Assembly (NCBI RefSeq): GCF_019974135.1
Contig: NZ_AP025017.1
Span: 3,038,001 to 3,102,000, forward strand
Reading direction: 5' to 3'
From: Actinomyces capricornis
Lineage (GTDB): Bacteria > Actinomycetota > Actinomycetes > Actinomycetales > Actinomycetaceae
DNA: 64,000 bases
Part shown: positions 1-10,212 of the stretch, in pieces
Layout of the letters: the number at the start of each line of letters is the position of its first letter
Numbering within the stretch: position 1 is the first letter of the stretch
The notes under the pieces: model-generated
Told to the model about the DNA's origin: nothing
Databases searched by the model: none
The model's input: only the letters and a program-made list of their open reading frames with translations
Made by a program: the position numbers and the translations under genes

Positions 1-1
1 G

Positions 2-2110
2 GTCTCACGGGCCGTGGCCGCCGAGCTGGGACTGGCCTATCTCGACACCGGCGCCATGTACCGGGCCGCCGCCTGGTGGTGCGAGCACGAGGGCATCGAC
101 CTGGCCGACGCCACGGCCGTGGTCCGCGCGGTGGGGGCCATGCCCCTGGAGGTCGGCCTCGACCCCGAGGGCCCCACCTTCACCTGCGCGGGCCAGGACA
201 TCTCGGCCGCCATCCGCGAGCCGCATGTGGCCGCCGTCGTGTCCACCGTGGCCACGAACCTGGAGGTGCGCGCCGAGTTGGCCCGCCTCCAGCGCGAGAT
301 CATCGACACCGAGCGCCGCGGGGGGGCCGCCTCCTTCTCCCAGGGCGCCGGGATCGTCGCCGAGGGCCGTGACATCACCACCGTGGTGGCCCCCGAGGCC
401 GAGGCGCGCCTGCTGGTCACCGCCACCGAGGAGGCCCGCCTGGCCCGCCGGGCCGCCGAGCTGGACGCCGCCGGCAAGGCGGTGGAGGCCGCCGACCTGC
501 GCGACCAGGTCCTGCGCCGCGACCGCGACGACGCCACCGTCTCCCAGTTCCTCACCGCCCCTGAGGGCGTGACCCTGGTGGACACCTCCGACCTCACCCT
601 GGAGCAGTCCATCAGCCGGGTGCTGGACCTGGTGGAGGAGGCGGCCGACGCCGCGGCCGCCCAGGATGATGAGGCCGAGCTGCGGGCCCAGGCCATGCGC
701 GCCGGCCTGGAGGACTACGAGCTGGAGGAGGAGGACCTGGCCCTCCTGGGGCAGGAGGGGCCCGCGACGGCCCCCGAGGCCGCCGAGTTCGGGCTGCCGG
801 TCCTGGCCGTCGTCGGGCGCCCCAACGTGGGCAAGTCCACCCTGGTCAACCGCGTGCTGGGACGGCGGGTCGCCGTCGTCCAGGACACCCCCGGGGTGAC
901 CCGCGACCGCGTGTCCTACCCCGCGGAGTGGGCGGGGCGCCACTTCACCATCGTGGACACCGGCGGGTGGGAGGTCGACGTGCGCGGCCTGGAGGCCTCC
1001 GTGGCCACGCAGGCCGAGGTGGCCGTGGAGATGGCCGACGCCGTCCTGCTGGTGGTCGACGCCCAGGTGGGGATCACCGAGACCGACGCGCGCGTGGTCT
1101 CCATGCTGCGGCGCAGCGGCAAGCCCGTGGTGCTGGCCGCCAACAAGGTCGACTCCCCGGCCCAGGAGGGCGACGCCGCCGCCCTGTGGAACCTGGGGCT
1201 GGGCGAGCCCTACCCGGTCTCGGCCCTGCACGGGCGCGGCAGCGGGGAGGTCCTCGACGCCGTCATGGAGATCCTGCCCGAGGTCTCCGCCGTGGCCGGG
1301 CCCAGGAAGGATGACGGCCTGCACCGCGTGGCCCTGGTGGGCCGCCCCAATGTGGGCAAGTCCTCCCTGCTCAACTCCATCGCCGGCGCCGAGCGCGTGG
1401 TGGTCAACGAGACTGCCGGCACCACCCGGGATCCGGTGGACGAGATCATCGAGCTCGATGGGCGCCGGTGGGTCTTCGTGGACACCGCCGGGATCCGGCG
1501 CCGCATCCGCCAGACCCGGGGGGCCGACTACTACGCCGTGCTGCGCACCCAGGGCGCGATCGAGAAGGCCGAGGTGGCCGTGGTGCTGCTGGATGCCTCC
1601 GAGCCCATCAGCGAGCAGGATGTGCGTGTCATCCAGCAGGTCGTCGATGCCGGACGGGCACTGGTGCTGGTCAACAACAAGTGGGACCTGGTGGATGAGG
1701 AGCGCCAGAAGATGCTCGCCTGGGAGACCGAGCACGACCTGGCCCATGTGTCCTGGGCGCCGCATATCAACCTGGCGGCGCGTACCGGCTGGCACACCAA
1801 CCGGCTCGTGCGCGCCCTGGATGCGGCGCTGGAGGGCTGGACCACGCGCGTGCCCACGGGCAGGCTCAACGGCTTCCTCGGCGAGCTCCAGTCGGCCACC
1901 CCCCACCCGGTGCGCGGGGGCAAGCAGCCGCGGATCCTCTTCGCCACGCAGGCGCAGGTGGCCCCGCCGCGCATCGTCATCTTCACCACGGGCTTCCTGG
2001 ACGCCGGGTACCGGCGCTTCATCGAGCGCCGGCTGCGCGAGGAGTTCGGCTTCGTGGGCTCGCCCATCCAGATCGGGGTGCGCGTGCGCGAGAAGCGCAA
2101 GCGCCGCTGA
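2..2110 (+). CDS. der: Bifunctional (d)CMP kinase / ribosome-biogenesis GTPase Der (5' truncated)
   Basis: This is one open frame that joins two enzymes; its start lies before the window. The first ~215 codons are cytidylate kinase, which makes CDP from CMP. The window opens just after the expected P-loop, at a stretch with DTGAMYR, and EGRDITTVV follows. An acidic linker leads to a complete Der/EngA, a double-G-domain GTPase needed for 50S ribosome assembly. G domain 1 has GRPNVGKS near nt 815-840, DTGGWE and NKVD. G domain 2 has GRPNVGKS near 1340-1365, DTAGIRR and NKWD. A KH-like C-terminus ends in a basic tail. No stop or new start separates the halves, so the fusion looks real. Cmk-Der fusions are known in Actinobacteria. 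No adjacent gene shares its transcript downstream; a long hairpin follows the stop. Confidence 0.96.
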   Translation, partial: VSRAVAAELGLAYLDTGAMYRAAAWWCEHEGIDLADATAVVRAVGAMPLEVGLDPEGPTFTCAGQDISAAIREPHVAAVVSTVATNLEVRAELARLQREIIDTERRGGAASFSQGAGIVAEGRDITTVVAPEAEARLLVTATEEARLARRAAELDAAGKAVEAADLRDQVLRRDRDDATVSQFLTAPEGVTLVDTSDLTLEQSISRVLDLVEEAADAAAAQDDEAELRAQAMRAGLEDYELEEEDLALLGQEGPATAPEAAEFGLPVLAVVGRPNVGKSTLVNRVLGRRVAVVQDTPGVTRDRVSYPAEWAGRHFTIVDTGGWEVDVRGLEASVATQAEVAVEMADAVLLVVDAQVGITETDARVVSMLRRSGKPVVLAANKVDSPAQEGDAAALWNLGLGEPYPVSALHGRGSGEVLDAVMEILPEVSAVAGPRKDDGLHRVALVGRPNVGKSSLLNSIAGAERVVVNETAGTTRDPVDEIIELDGRRWVFVDTAGIRRRIRQTRGADYYAVLRTQGAIEKAEVAVVLLDASEPISEQDVRVIQQVVDAGRALVLVNNKWDLVDEERQKMLAWETEHDLAHVSWAPHINLAARTGWHTNRLVRALDAALEGWTTRVPTGRLNGFLGELQSATPHPVRGGKQPRILFATQAQVAPPRIVIFTTGFLDAGYRRFIERRLREEFGFVGSPIQIGVRVREKRKRR

Positions 2111-2139
2111 GGGCCAGGGGCCCCGACGACCTCAGCGAT

Positions 2140-2202
2140 ATGCGAGTGCGGGGTGCAGAATGCGCGTGCGGGGTCATCGCATTCTGCACCCCGCACTCGC
2201 AT
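2140..2202. repeat. 25-bp perfect inverted repeat after der
   Basis: Positions 2140-2164 and 2178-2202 are exact reverse complements with a 13-nt loop. The loop (CGTGCGGGGTCAT) repeats part of the arm, so three copies of a GTGCGGGGT motif occur in 63 bp. There is no T-run. It could act as a terminator for der, but the repeated modules look more like an intergenic palindromic repeat element. Confidence 0.8.
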
Positions 2203-2264
2203 TCTGGATGCCGTTGGCGTGGGGTGAGAAGGAAACGGGTCGCATCAGGCGCTGTCGAGCTGGA

Positions 2265-2292
2265 TTGTTATCTGCGTCACGTGCGCTATGGT
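2265..2292 (+). promoter_or_regulatory. Candidate promoter, leaderless VOC gene
   Basis: TTGTTA (2265-2270), a 16-nt spacer and TATGGT (2287-2292) end 6 nt before the ATG at 2299. There is no Shine-Dalgarno sequence, so transcription probably starts at or next to the start codon. Confidence 0.5.
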
Positions 2293-2298
2293 GGTGGC

Positions 2299-2694
2299 AT
2301 GATTGATCACATCTCGCTCATGGTCAGTGATGTCCCGTCCTCCAGGGTCTTCTATGAGCGGGCGCTGGCACCGCTGGGCTATCGGGTTTTGGTGGAGCAC
2401 GGGCCGGTGGTGGGCCTGGGTGCTCCCACTGATGGGGGTGGTCCGATGGCCGACCTCTGGCTGGTGCCGGGGGAGGACCCTCAGCCTGTCCACCTCGCGC
2501 TGACCGCGGGCAGTACGGAGCAGGTCGAGGCCTTCCATGCCGCCGCCCTGGCCGCGGGTGGGAGCGACAACGGCGGGCCCGGTGAGCGGCCCTGGTATCA
2601 CCCCGGCTATTACGGCGCCTTCGTCCTCGACCCCGACGGGCACAACCTTGAGGTCGTCTGCCACGAGGGCCCGGTGGGACAGGCGCCGGTCTGA
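2299..2694 (+). CDS. VOC family (glyoxalase/bleomycin-resistance fold) protein
   Basis: A 131-residue protein. It opens with MIDHISLMVSDVPSSRVFYE and contains ALAPLGYRV, and ends with YYGAFVLDPDGHNLEVV. This is the typical single-domain vicinal-oxygen-chelate pattern, with metal-ligand positions H4 and the Glu of NLEVV. The family includes glyoxalases, dioxygenases and antibiotic-binding proteins; the substrate cannot be told. The ATG at 2299 was chosen because the motif starts there and a -10-like TATGGT sits 6 nt upstream. The open frame extends further up, but into the hairpin region. It stands alone, facing another VOC gene tail-to-tail. Confidence 0.85.
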   Translation: MIDHISLMVSDVPSSRVFYERALAPLGYRVLVEHGPVVGLGAPTDGGGPMADLWLVPGEDPQPVHLALTAGSTEQVEAFHAAALAAGGSDNGGPGERPWYHPGYYGAFVLDPDGHNLEVVCHEGPVGQAPV

Positions 2695-2778
2695 GGGGCC
2701 CAACCCGCCCGGTCCGGTGGCCGAGGTCTTATGCGGCCGGAGATTCTGGGCGACCGGGGTATGGTCCGGTCGGTCCAC

Positions 2779-3348
2779 TCAGGCGGGCGCGCCGGCGTCC
2801 TGGGCGCTGCTGGCCTGGGCCGCCCAGGTGGCGACTCGGCGGGCGCTCTCGGCCTCGGAGAGGTCCTCCACGCGGGTCATGATCGTCCAGCGCACGCCGA
2901 AGGGGTCGTTGATGGAGGCGTAGCGGTCGCCTGAGACGAAGGTGGTCGCCTCCTCGCGCACGGTGGCCCCGGCCCGCATTGCCCGGGCGAGAAGCTCATC
3001 GACATCCGGGCAGTACAGGCCGATGGAGTAGCAGGCCGCTCCGCCGGCGGGAGGCGGGGTGAGCCCGTAGTCGGGGGTCGGCTCGCCGATCTGCAGCCGA
3101 CCGTTGCCGAAGTCCAGCTCGGCATGGACGACAATGCCGTTGATCTCGGTGGTATCCACGACTCGTGCCCCCAGGGCATCGCGGTAGAAGTCGACTGCCT
3201 GCCCGGCCCCCTCGATGGCCAGGAAGGGAGTGAGGCTGGTGAATCCGTGGGGGATGCCGCCGGTGGTGTGGGCGCCCGAGATCCCATGCGGGGAGGGGGC
3301 CTGGGTGGAGTGCTGGTAGGTGTCATTCGACCTGGTCTGTGATTCCAT
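2779..3348 (-). CDS. VOC family protein, PhnB-like
   Basis: A 189-residue protein. After a polar 35-residue N-terminus it has TSLTPFLAIEGAGQAVDFY, then ALGARVV, HAELDFGNGRLQIGEP and NDPFGVRWTIMTRVEDLS, the pattern of PhnB/YdhR-like VOC proteins. Its C-terminus is Ala-rich. The family is often called 3-demethylubiquinone-methyltransferase-like, but those enzymatic names are unreliable. The ATG at 3348 was chosen because TAGCGT lies 7 nt upstream; the open frame extends into the AraC gene but without VOC content. It is divergent from an AraC-type regulator 75 bp away, which may control it. Confidence 0.85.
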   Translation of the reverse strand: MESQTRSNDTYQHSTQAPSPHGISGAHTTGGIPHGFTSLTPFLAIEGAGQAVDFYRDALGARVVDTTEINGIVVHAELDFGNGRLQIGEPTPDYGLTPPPAGGAACYSIGLYCPDVDELLARAMRAGATVREEATTFVSGDRYASINDPFGVRWTIMTRVEDLSEAESARRVATWAAQASSAQDAGAPA

Positions 3349-3355
3349 GCCCGTG

Positions 3356-3361
3356 ACGCTA
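3356..3361 (-). promoter_or_regulatory. Candidate -10 element of the PhnB-like gene
   Basis: TAGCGT on the minus strand, 7 nt before the ATG at 3348. It fits the leaderless pattern seen across the window. No clear -35 was found. Confidence 0.35.
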
Positions 3362-3423
3362 GGGGCCCGCTCGGGGCCTGTCTTGAAGATTCGCGACAGC
3401 TGGATGAGCAGGGGAGGGGTGCT

Positions 3424-4299
3424 GTGGGCGAGGGCTTGGGCAGTGGGGCGCAGGCAGGCGAGGCTCCCGGGAGGGTCGGGGTGGAGGCGGATGGCCGCGG
3501 GGTGCTGTACCCCGACAGGCTGCCCGACTTCCACCGGGAGCCGGTGCCGCCCGAGTTGTCGGAGGCGGTCCGCTGGTTCTGGGTGCCGTCCTGGGATCTC
3601 CCGCCAGGGGTGAGCTCGCGCCAGGAGGTGCTGCCGTTTCCTGCCGCCAACCTCGTGGTCGAGCCTGAGGGGGTGCGCCTGTACGGGCCGACCACGGGGG
3701 TGTCGGTGCGGGTGCTGGAGGGGCGGAGCTGGGCAGTGGGGGCGCTCCTGCGGCCGGCAGGGCTGGGCCGCCTGCATGCGCAGCCCGGCGCGCTGCGCGA
3801 CACGTCGGTGGAGGTCGATGCCCCGGAGCTGCACGGCGCTGTCATCGCCGCCATGGGCGGGGGCGACGCGGCGGGGCAGGCCGAGGATGGGCACCGGGAG
3901 GCGGGGCGCTTGGCGGCCGTGCGGGCCTTGGCGGACTGGATGGTCGAGGAGGTGCTGCCGCTGGATGCGGAGGGGCTCGCGGCCAATGCGATGGTGGGGC
4001 ACATTTCCTCGACCCGTGAGGTGGTGCGGGTGGAGCAGGTCGCCGAGCGCATGGGGGTGTCGGTGCGAGGCGTGCAGCGCCTGGCCGCCAGGTGGGTTGG
4101 GCTGCCGCCTTTGGCGGTCATTCGCCGCTATCGGTTGCAGGAGGCGGCGCTGCGGTTGCGGGAGGATCCGGGCCTGAGTGTGGCGCGGGTAGCGGTGGAT
4201 CTGGGGTACGCCGATCAGGCGCATCTGGCTGCTGACTTCCGGGTGGTGCTGGGCTGTTCCCCGAGCCGCTACCGCCGGGAGCAGGCTCCGGGTGCGTGA
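3424..4299 (+). CDS. AraC-family transcriptional regulator (DUF6597-like N-terminus)
   Basis: A 291-residue protein. Residues ~30-125 resemble the DUF6597-type ligand domain of many actinobacterial AraC regulators (FHREPVPPELSEAVRWFW, then NLVVEPEGVRLYGPTT). Residues ~210-290 form the AraC double helix-turn-helix: VEQVAERMGVSVRGVQRL, then LSVARVAVDLGYADQAHLAADF. The start is GTG at 3424, with a GGGGAGGGG ribosome-binding site (3411-3419) 4 nt upstream. It lies head-to-head with the PhnB-like VOC gene, a common regulator/target arrangement. The inducer is unknown. Confidence 0.87.
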   Translation: MGEGLGSGAQAGEAPGRVGVEADGRGVLYPDRLPDFHREPVPPELSEAVRWFWVPSWDLPPGVSSRQEVLPFPAANLVVEPEGVRLYGPTTGVSVRVLEGRSWAVGALLRPAGLGRLHAQPGALRDTSVEVDAPELHGAVIAAMGGGDAAGQAEDGHREAGRLAAVRALADWMVEEVLPLDAEGLAANAMVGHISSTREVVRVEQVAERMGVSVRGVQRLAARWVGLPPLAVIRRYRLQEAALRLREDPGLSVARVAVDLGYADQAHLAADFRVVLGCSPSRYRREQAPGA

Positions 4300-4323
4300 G
4301 CGGATGGGTGGCGGTGCTTGGGT

Positions 4324-4538
4324 TGGAGGTGTCCAGATCGATAGCAAACGGGCAGTGCGGAGTGCTCGGTGAGATCCGCTTGTTTCTGCGGATCCTGCTG
4401 GGCCGTGCGGGGCTGGTGGGCGCCGTCGTCATCGATCCAGACATCCGGGCGCCCCGCCCCTGTCTCGGTGCCTCTCCCAGTCCAGGCCCCCGGGAGCCCA
4501 GGCCCAGGTCCCAGGCGCCCGGCAAGGGCGAGCGGCTA
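4324..4538 (+). repeat. Diverged upstream copy of the pgi leader region (copy A)
   Basis: Aligns with 6076-6296. Shared blocks are GGAGGTGTCC near the start, TTTCTGCGGATCCTGCTGGG in the middle, and GGCAAGGGCGAGCGGCTA at the end, with point changes and small indels between. The copies flank the pentapeptide-repeat gene in direct orientation. The last three bases (CTA, 4536-4538) are the stop codon of that minus-strand gene. Both copies keep an open frame in the same register, but codon content does not look like a real gene. Confidence 0.75.
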
Positions 4539-5918
4539 CTGCACTATGGGATCCCCGCCGTCAGGTTCGTTGTCCTCGGCAGCCGTGTCGGGAGAGTCCT
4601 CCGCGACCAAGCTCAGAATATTGCCGTCCTCATCGAAATGCTCCCATCGGGCGCCATGCGGAAGGCCGGAAATTAAAGGCACTGATTCTGGAAAACTTCC
4701 CTTACCGTAAACTGATCTACAAGCAGAGTTAAAGGTTGTGTGCTGGAATTTCACTTTCTGTACGAATGTCGTTTGTCGAAATTCGGCCTTCCGAACGAAA
4801 CGTGCTTTCTGGAAGGTGGCGCCCTTCGTGAAGGTCGCTAGCCTAAAGCCGGCATTCTGAATGAACTTCACTTCATGGAAGTTGGCGTATCCTTTAAAGG
4901 TAGCTTCATGGAAGTAGGCGCATCTCTTGAAGGTTGCGCGTAGAAAATCGGCTTCCCGAGTAAATGCCGTGCGTTTAAAGTTGGCGTCCCAATGGAATGT
5001 CGCCGCCTGGAAGTTGGCGTTTTGAAGGAAGATGGAGTCCCGGAAGTCTGCGTTCTTAGCGAAGATGGTGCGCAGGAAGTTGACATCCTGGGTGAATTTC
5101 ACTTCCCGAAAGTCAGTGTACCTGGTGAATGTCGCGCCCCTGAAGTTCACCTCTTGGGTGAATGTTGTACCCCCGAAGTTTGGCCGTTCAGTAAGGACCA
5201 CTTCGTGGAGGTCGATAGAGCAGTCGCACCACAACTGCTCGTCTCGGACTTCCTGCACTACTCCCTTTGGGTGGGACTTGGTGGCATCGCGACGCTTGCG
5301 GAGGTGGCGAGCCATGACATTAAGGATTGTCGACTCAACGGCGCCATCATCGCTCACATAGACCCTCGTGGGGCTCAATGAACCATCACCATCCTTGACG
5401 TCCTCAGTGGGTGTCCACTCTCCGCGCTTGGTCCGCAGGTAACCGCAGAGGATGTCAACGACACGCTGGCGATAGTCGCCCCGGTAGGTGTCTGCGACAT
5501 CAGTCAGGGAGTACACGCCCGCGATCCTCACCTGAGGAGACTCGCTCCCCAACTGCTGTACCGCGCTGAGCAGTTTCTGCTCGGCCTGCTCCCGTTCAGC
5601 GGCAACCTCGGCACGCTCGGCGCTCGCCCGCTCCCGGTACTTGATGACGAGATAGCCGACCCCACCGATGCCACCGATCGTTGTCAACGACACCTTGACC
5701 AGGTCTAACGATGTCGTCGCACCGTCACTGACGTCTTTCCAGTTCGTCAGCCATCGGCCCCACGACAAGTACCCGCCGGTGCCCCACAGCCAGCCCAGCA
5801 CGGTGAACAAGAGCAGTGCCAGCACTACCCAGACAAGAATAACAAAGAACAGCGGCCAGGCGCCTGGACCCCTCCCGTCGCTCGGGCGTTGTTCATAAGT
5901 TCCACCAATCTTGAGCAT
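4536..5918 (-). CDS. Membrane-anchored pentapeptide-repeat protein
   Basis: A 460-residue protein of unknown role. Residues ~22-46 (WPLFFVILVWVVLALLLFTV and on) and ~74-92 are membrane segments. A charged helix follows (ERASAERAEVAAEREQAEQK), then a conserved block with VRIAGVYSLTDVAD and VVDILCGYLR seen in actinobacterial pentapeptide proteins. Residues ~245-400 are about 16 ten-residue units of the type ANFxxATFxx, which predict a right-handed quadrilateral beta-helix. The ATG at 5918 follows AGGGA with good spacing; a TTG at 5933 is also in frame. Its GC is well below its neighbours and it lies between two copies of the pgi leader, so it looks acquired. A gyrase-protecting (Qnr-like) role is not indicated, because those proteins lack membrane anchors. 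Confidence 0.85.
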   Translation of the reverse strand: MLKIGGTYEQRPSDGRGPGAWPLFFVILVWVVLALLLFTVLGWLWGTGGYLSWGRWLTNWKDVSDGATTSLDLVKVSLTTIGGIGGVGYLVIKYRERASAERAEVAAEREQAEQKLLSAVQQLGSESPQVRIAGVYSLTDVADTYRGDYRQRVVDILCGYLRTKRGEWTPTEDVKDGDGSLSPTRVYVSDDGAVESTILNVMARHLRKRRDATKSHPKGVVQEVRDEQLWCDCSIDLHEVVLTERPNFGGTTFTQEVNFRGATFTRYTDFREVKFTQDVNFLRTIFAKNADFRDSIFLQNANFQAATFHWDANFKRTAFTREADFLRATFKRCAYFHEATFKGYANFHEVKFIQNAGFRLATFTKGATFQKARFVRKAEFRQTTFVQKVKFQHTTFNSACRSVYGKGSFPESVPLISGLPHGARWEHFDEDGNILSLVAEDSPDTAAEDNEPDGGDPIVQ

Positions 5919-6075
5919 ATGTATCCCTGTCAATCATCTATCATCTATCGATGCTATTATTGGACTTTTTATTGAGGTGCATCGACCCTCGGGCCGTGTA
6001 GGACATCACAGTGCCTCAGTGTTGCGGCCTGCTGCTATCGGTTGCGTGAGGAGTTGCGGCTGACTGTGACGCGCC
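5919..6075. other. AT-rich promoter region of the pentapeptide gene
   Basis: AT-rich stretch with the short tandem ATCATCTATC (5934-5950) and a T-run near 5965. It probably holds the promoter of the pentapeptide gene on the minus strand. I see no coding sequence. Confidence 0.4.
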
Positions 6076-6296
6076 TGGAGGTGTCCGGATCGCTGGCAAA
6101 GGGCGCGCTTCAGCATGAGGCGCCAGCGGTGATCCGCATGTTTCTGCGGATCCTGCTGGGCCGTGCGGTGCTGGTGGGCGCCTTTGTCGGGGATTCGGAC
6201 ACCCGGGTGCCCGGCCCGGTTCTTCTCGCGGCTCGCGCTCCCGAAGGCCGGGCCCCGGAGCTCAGGTCCCAGGCGGCCGGCAAGGGCGAGCGGCTA
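6076..6296 (+). repeat. pgi leader region (copy B of the direct repeat)
   Basis: Partner of 4324-4538 and presumably the resident copy, because it runs straight into the pgi -10 element and start codon. It extends from GGAGGTGTCC to GGCAAGGGCGAGCGGCTA. Confidence 0.75.
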
Positions 6297-6300
6297 GGCT
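6295..6300 (+). promoter_or_regulatory. Candidate -10 element of pgi
   Basis: TAGGCT, with exactly 6 nt (GGGCCT) before the ATG at 6307. No Shine-Dalgarno sequence is present, which suggests a leaderless pgi mRNA. Confidence 0.4.
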
Positions 6301-6306
6301 GGGCCT

Positions 6307-7962
<1,656 letters not shown>

Positions 7963-7973
7963 GGCCCGCAGGC

Positions 7974-8519
7974 ATGACGTCGGACGTGCCGGGCGCGGGT
8001 GTGTGCCAGGCGACGGCGGCGGACGCCCCGACCGTGGGGCAGCTGCTGCACGACTTCAACACCGAGTTCGACACGCCCACGCCCTCGGCCCAGGACTTCG
8101 CCGCCCGCTTCGGCGAGCTCCTGGGCCGAGGGGATGTCCTGGTCCTGCTGGCCGACTACGGGGATGAGGCCGTGGGGATGGCCTACCTGACGCTGCGGCC
8201 CACGCCCTATGGCCAGGGGCCCCTGGCCGAGTTGGAGGAGCTCTACGTCGTCCCCGGGCTGCGCGGGCAAGGCGTCGGCAGTGCCCTCATCACCGCGGCC
8301 CTGGAGCGGGTGCGGGCGCGCGACGCCATCGAGATGCGCATCAACGTCGATGAGATCGACACCGATGCGCGCCGGTTCTACGAGCGGCACGGCTTCGCCA
8401 GCACCGTGCCCGGCACCGGGTCCCGGATGCTGTGCTACCTCCGGGAGCTGGACGAAGGGCGACCGATGCCCGGTACGCCCCCGGGGCCGACCGGCTATCC
8501 TGGCCACAATGACGCGTGA
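7974..8519 (+). CDS. GNAT family N-acetyltransferase
   Basis: A 181-residue protein with the acetyl-CoA binding core LEELYVVPGLRGQGVGSALI (motif A, RGQGVGS) and the C-terminal INVDEIDTDARRFYERHGF (motif B). The acceptor is unknown. The ATG at 7974 is 11 nt after the pgi stop, so translation probably depends on the pgi transcript. The C-terminus is Pro/Gly-rich. Similar proteins acetylate small molecules or protein N-termini; nothing here chooses between them. Confidence 0.87.
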   Translation: MTSDVPGAGVCQATAADAPTVGQLLHDFNTEFDTPTPSAQDFAARFGELLGRGDVLVLLADYGDEAVGMAYLTLRPTPYGQGPLAELEELYVVPGLRGQGVGSALITAALERVRARDAIEMRINVDEIDTDARRFYERHGFASTVPGTGSRMLCYLRELDEGRPMPGTPPGPTGYPGHNDA

Positions 8520-8537
8520 ATCCTTGAGGAGGATGCC

Positions 8538-8834
8538 ATGAGGGAGATCAGCGCTGAGGATCTGCGTAAGCGCCTGGAGGCGGGGGAGGATCTGACGGTC
8601 CTCGACGTGCGCGAGCCGCACGAGGTGGCCGAGGCCGCCATCGAGGGCTCGGTGAGCATCCCGCTGGGGCAGGTGCTGGAGCGGGCCGGGGAGCTCGACT
8701 CCTCCCAGCCGGTGGCCGTCATCTGTGCCGGCGGCGTGCGCTCAGCCCGGGCCGTCGAGGCCCTGGAAGCCGCCGGCTACGCGGGGGAGCTGCTCAACGT
8801 CGAGGGCGGCATGAAGGCCTGGCTGGCGCAGTGA
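8538..8834 (+). CDS. Single-domain rhodanese-like protein
   Basis: A 98-residue rhodanese fold: ISAEDLRKRL, LTVLDVREPHEVAEAAIEGS, IPLGQV, then the active-site loop CAGGVRSA with the catalytic Cys that carries a persulfide. It matches GlpE/PspE-type single-domain sulfurtransferases, which move sulfane sulfur to thiols or cyanide. A strong ribosome-binding site (GAGGAGG) precedes the ATG. It comes 18 nt after the GNAT gene. Confidence 0.9.
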   Translation: MREISAEDLRKRLEAGEDLTVLDVREPHEVAEAAIEGSVSIPLGQVLERAGELDSSQPVAVICAGGVRSARAVEALEAAGYAGELLNVEGGMKAWLAQ

Positions 8835-8906
8835 TGCCATCCGCGGTGCGACGACGGCGCCCGCAAGGCGCGCAGGAGCACATGCAGGAGGACACAGCGC
8901 CAGTGG

Positions 8907-8922
8907 GGTGACTGGGGTCACC
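8907..8922. promoter_or_regulatory. Inverted repeat GGTGAC-N4-GTCACC
   Basis: A perfect 6-bp inverted repeat with a TGGG centre, 79 bp before tRNA-Pro. It could be an operator or chance; no nearby regulator points to it. Confidence 0.3.
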
Positions 8923-9000
8923 TCCCAGGGATTTCAGGACCGGCGCCCTCATGGGCTAGGGTTCTACTCGTTCCGAGCGGCCCAGCGGGCCGGACGGGCA

Positions 9001-9074
<74 letters not shown>

Positions 9075-9081
9075 CTGGAAG

Positions 9082-9103
9082 CCGCTGATTTTCAGCGGTT
9101 TTC
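9082..9103 (+). terminator. Rho-independent terminator of tRNA-Pro
   Basis: CCGCTGA (9082-9088) pairs with TCAGCGG (9092-9098) across a 3-nt T loop, followed by TTTT. Confidence 0.8.
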
Positions 9104-9564
9104 TGCGTTTCTGGAGAGTTGGCGACCACAACTATCCCAGGAGCTTGCTTCTGCGCGCAGCGGGCTTTGCAAGACGGGCCTTCAAAGACAACAGGCCTCA
9201 CGGCACACTCAATCACCGCTGCTAGGCCTCTAGGTGTTACTCGTTGTTGTCGGCCCCATCTTCAGAGTTAGGAAAGTAGCCGGCAGGATAGGAGAAGGTA
9301 GCGTTAGCCGTGTCGAGGTTTTCGTGGCGGGCGGTAAGCAGTTCTCATGATTGGGGTCTAACCCTATCCCAGCAACGAAGCACTATATAATCAATTATCG
9401 ACGCACTCATAGGAGTGCCTTACTGCGATCTCGAGTGTGAGGATTTTGCGATTCTCTCGCCAGGCAACCAGGGTGTCTCTTAGTGATATGCGGTTTGCTA
9501 ATAAGACTTTTGCGCGTTTCAGCTATCTCTATAAGTAAGTCGCGATTGAAAGGATTTCAAGGCG
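9104..9564. other. Non-coding AT-richer stretch before the HIRAN cassette
   Basis: No convincing gene on either strand. Base composition falls along this stretch. A TATAAT at 9386-9391 is a possible -10 for the following cassette, but no good -35 accompanies it. No tRNA fragment or integrase remnant was seen. Confidence 0.4.
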
Positions 9565-10212
9565 ATGCCTACTATTTCTCATACAATCCTGACGTTCGAC
9601 GTGGTTGAACATGTTGTTGAGCTCAATGACGGTGAACGTTCCAGGATAGCGCCATTTGCATATGATAATGTCAAACAAGCATCTGGGCCTAGTCCGGATG
9701 AAATGGTTTCTTTTATGGCGTCTGCGCTAGGTAGAGATCCCAATGAGTGGGGAGGAACAAATGAATGGTGGGCGTTAGACGTTTCTCTCCCAGAGGAGAT
9801 CAGGATATCTCTTGAGGGTACCACTTATGACGACAGATTGTGGGCGACTCGTTTCTCTTTGAAGTATGTCGGAGAGCTGAATATTTTCGATGGTAATGAA
9901 CATATTGAAGTTATCTATGATGAAGAGCATTCTGAAGATGCGACTGGATATAGATACTTTGAAGAGCATGGCGGTAGTGAATCTCGCAACCTTGAGTCGG
10001 TATGGCTCGGAGGATCGATCAGTGACACCATTTTCCGTCCTGAATGGGAACTTGGATTGACAGTATTAAGGGCGGAGAGAGAGGGGTTCTCACCCAACCC
10101 CGTGTGGTATGCACGTGCTTTAACTGGACCTGCTCCCGGAACTTTCAATCTGGAGTTTCGTTGCCTAGCTCCCTGGCGGCGACCGCGATTAAAAGAGCCA
10201 ATGTGGTCATGA
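9565..10212 (+). CDS. Hypothetical protein, first gene of a low-GC two-gene cassette
   Basis: A 215-residue protein I do not recognise. It starts after AAAGGA-type spacing with MPTISHTILTFDVVEHVVEL and is rich in acidic and aromatic residues, for example ELNIFDGNEHIEVIYDEE. It has no signal peptide, membrane segment or enzyme motif that I can name. Codon use is AT-rich, unlike the flanking genes, so transfer is likely. Its stop overlaps the start of the next gene as ATGA (10209-10212), so the two are translationally coupled and probably act together. Confidence 0.7.
   Translation: MPTISHTILTFDVVEHVVELNDGERSRIAPFAYDNVKQASGPSPDEMVSFMASALGRDPNEWGGTNEWWALDVSLPEEIRISLEGTTYDDRLWATRFSLKYVGELNIFDGNEHIEVIYDEEHSEDATGYRYFEEHGGSESRNLESVWLGGSISDTIFRPEWELGLTVLRAEREGFSPNPVWYARALTGPAPGTFNLEFRCLAPWRRPRLKEPMWS

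Noticed and set aside
5..1906. 633-codon minus-strand frame opposite the Cmk-Der gene
   Set aside because: Antisense shadow; Gly/His-rich without domains.
4296..4676. Plus-strand ORF over copy A and its counterpart at 6042-6323 as a duplicated gene
   Set aside because: They look alike only because the DNA is duplicated. Codon content is poor, the ends differ and no protein family is suggested. Kept as a repeat instead.
8907..8922. GGTGAC-N4-GTCACC as a second PHO box
   Set aside because: It is an inverted, not direct, repeat, has only one pair and precedes a tRNA; no link to phosphate genes.
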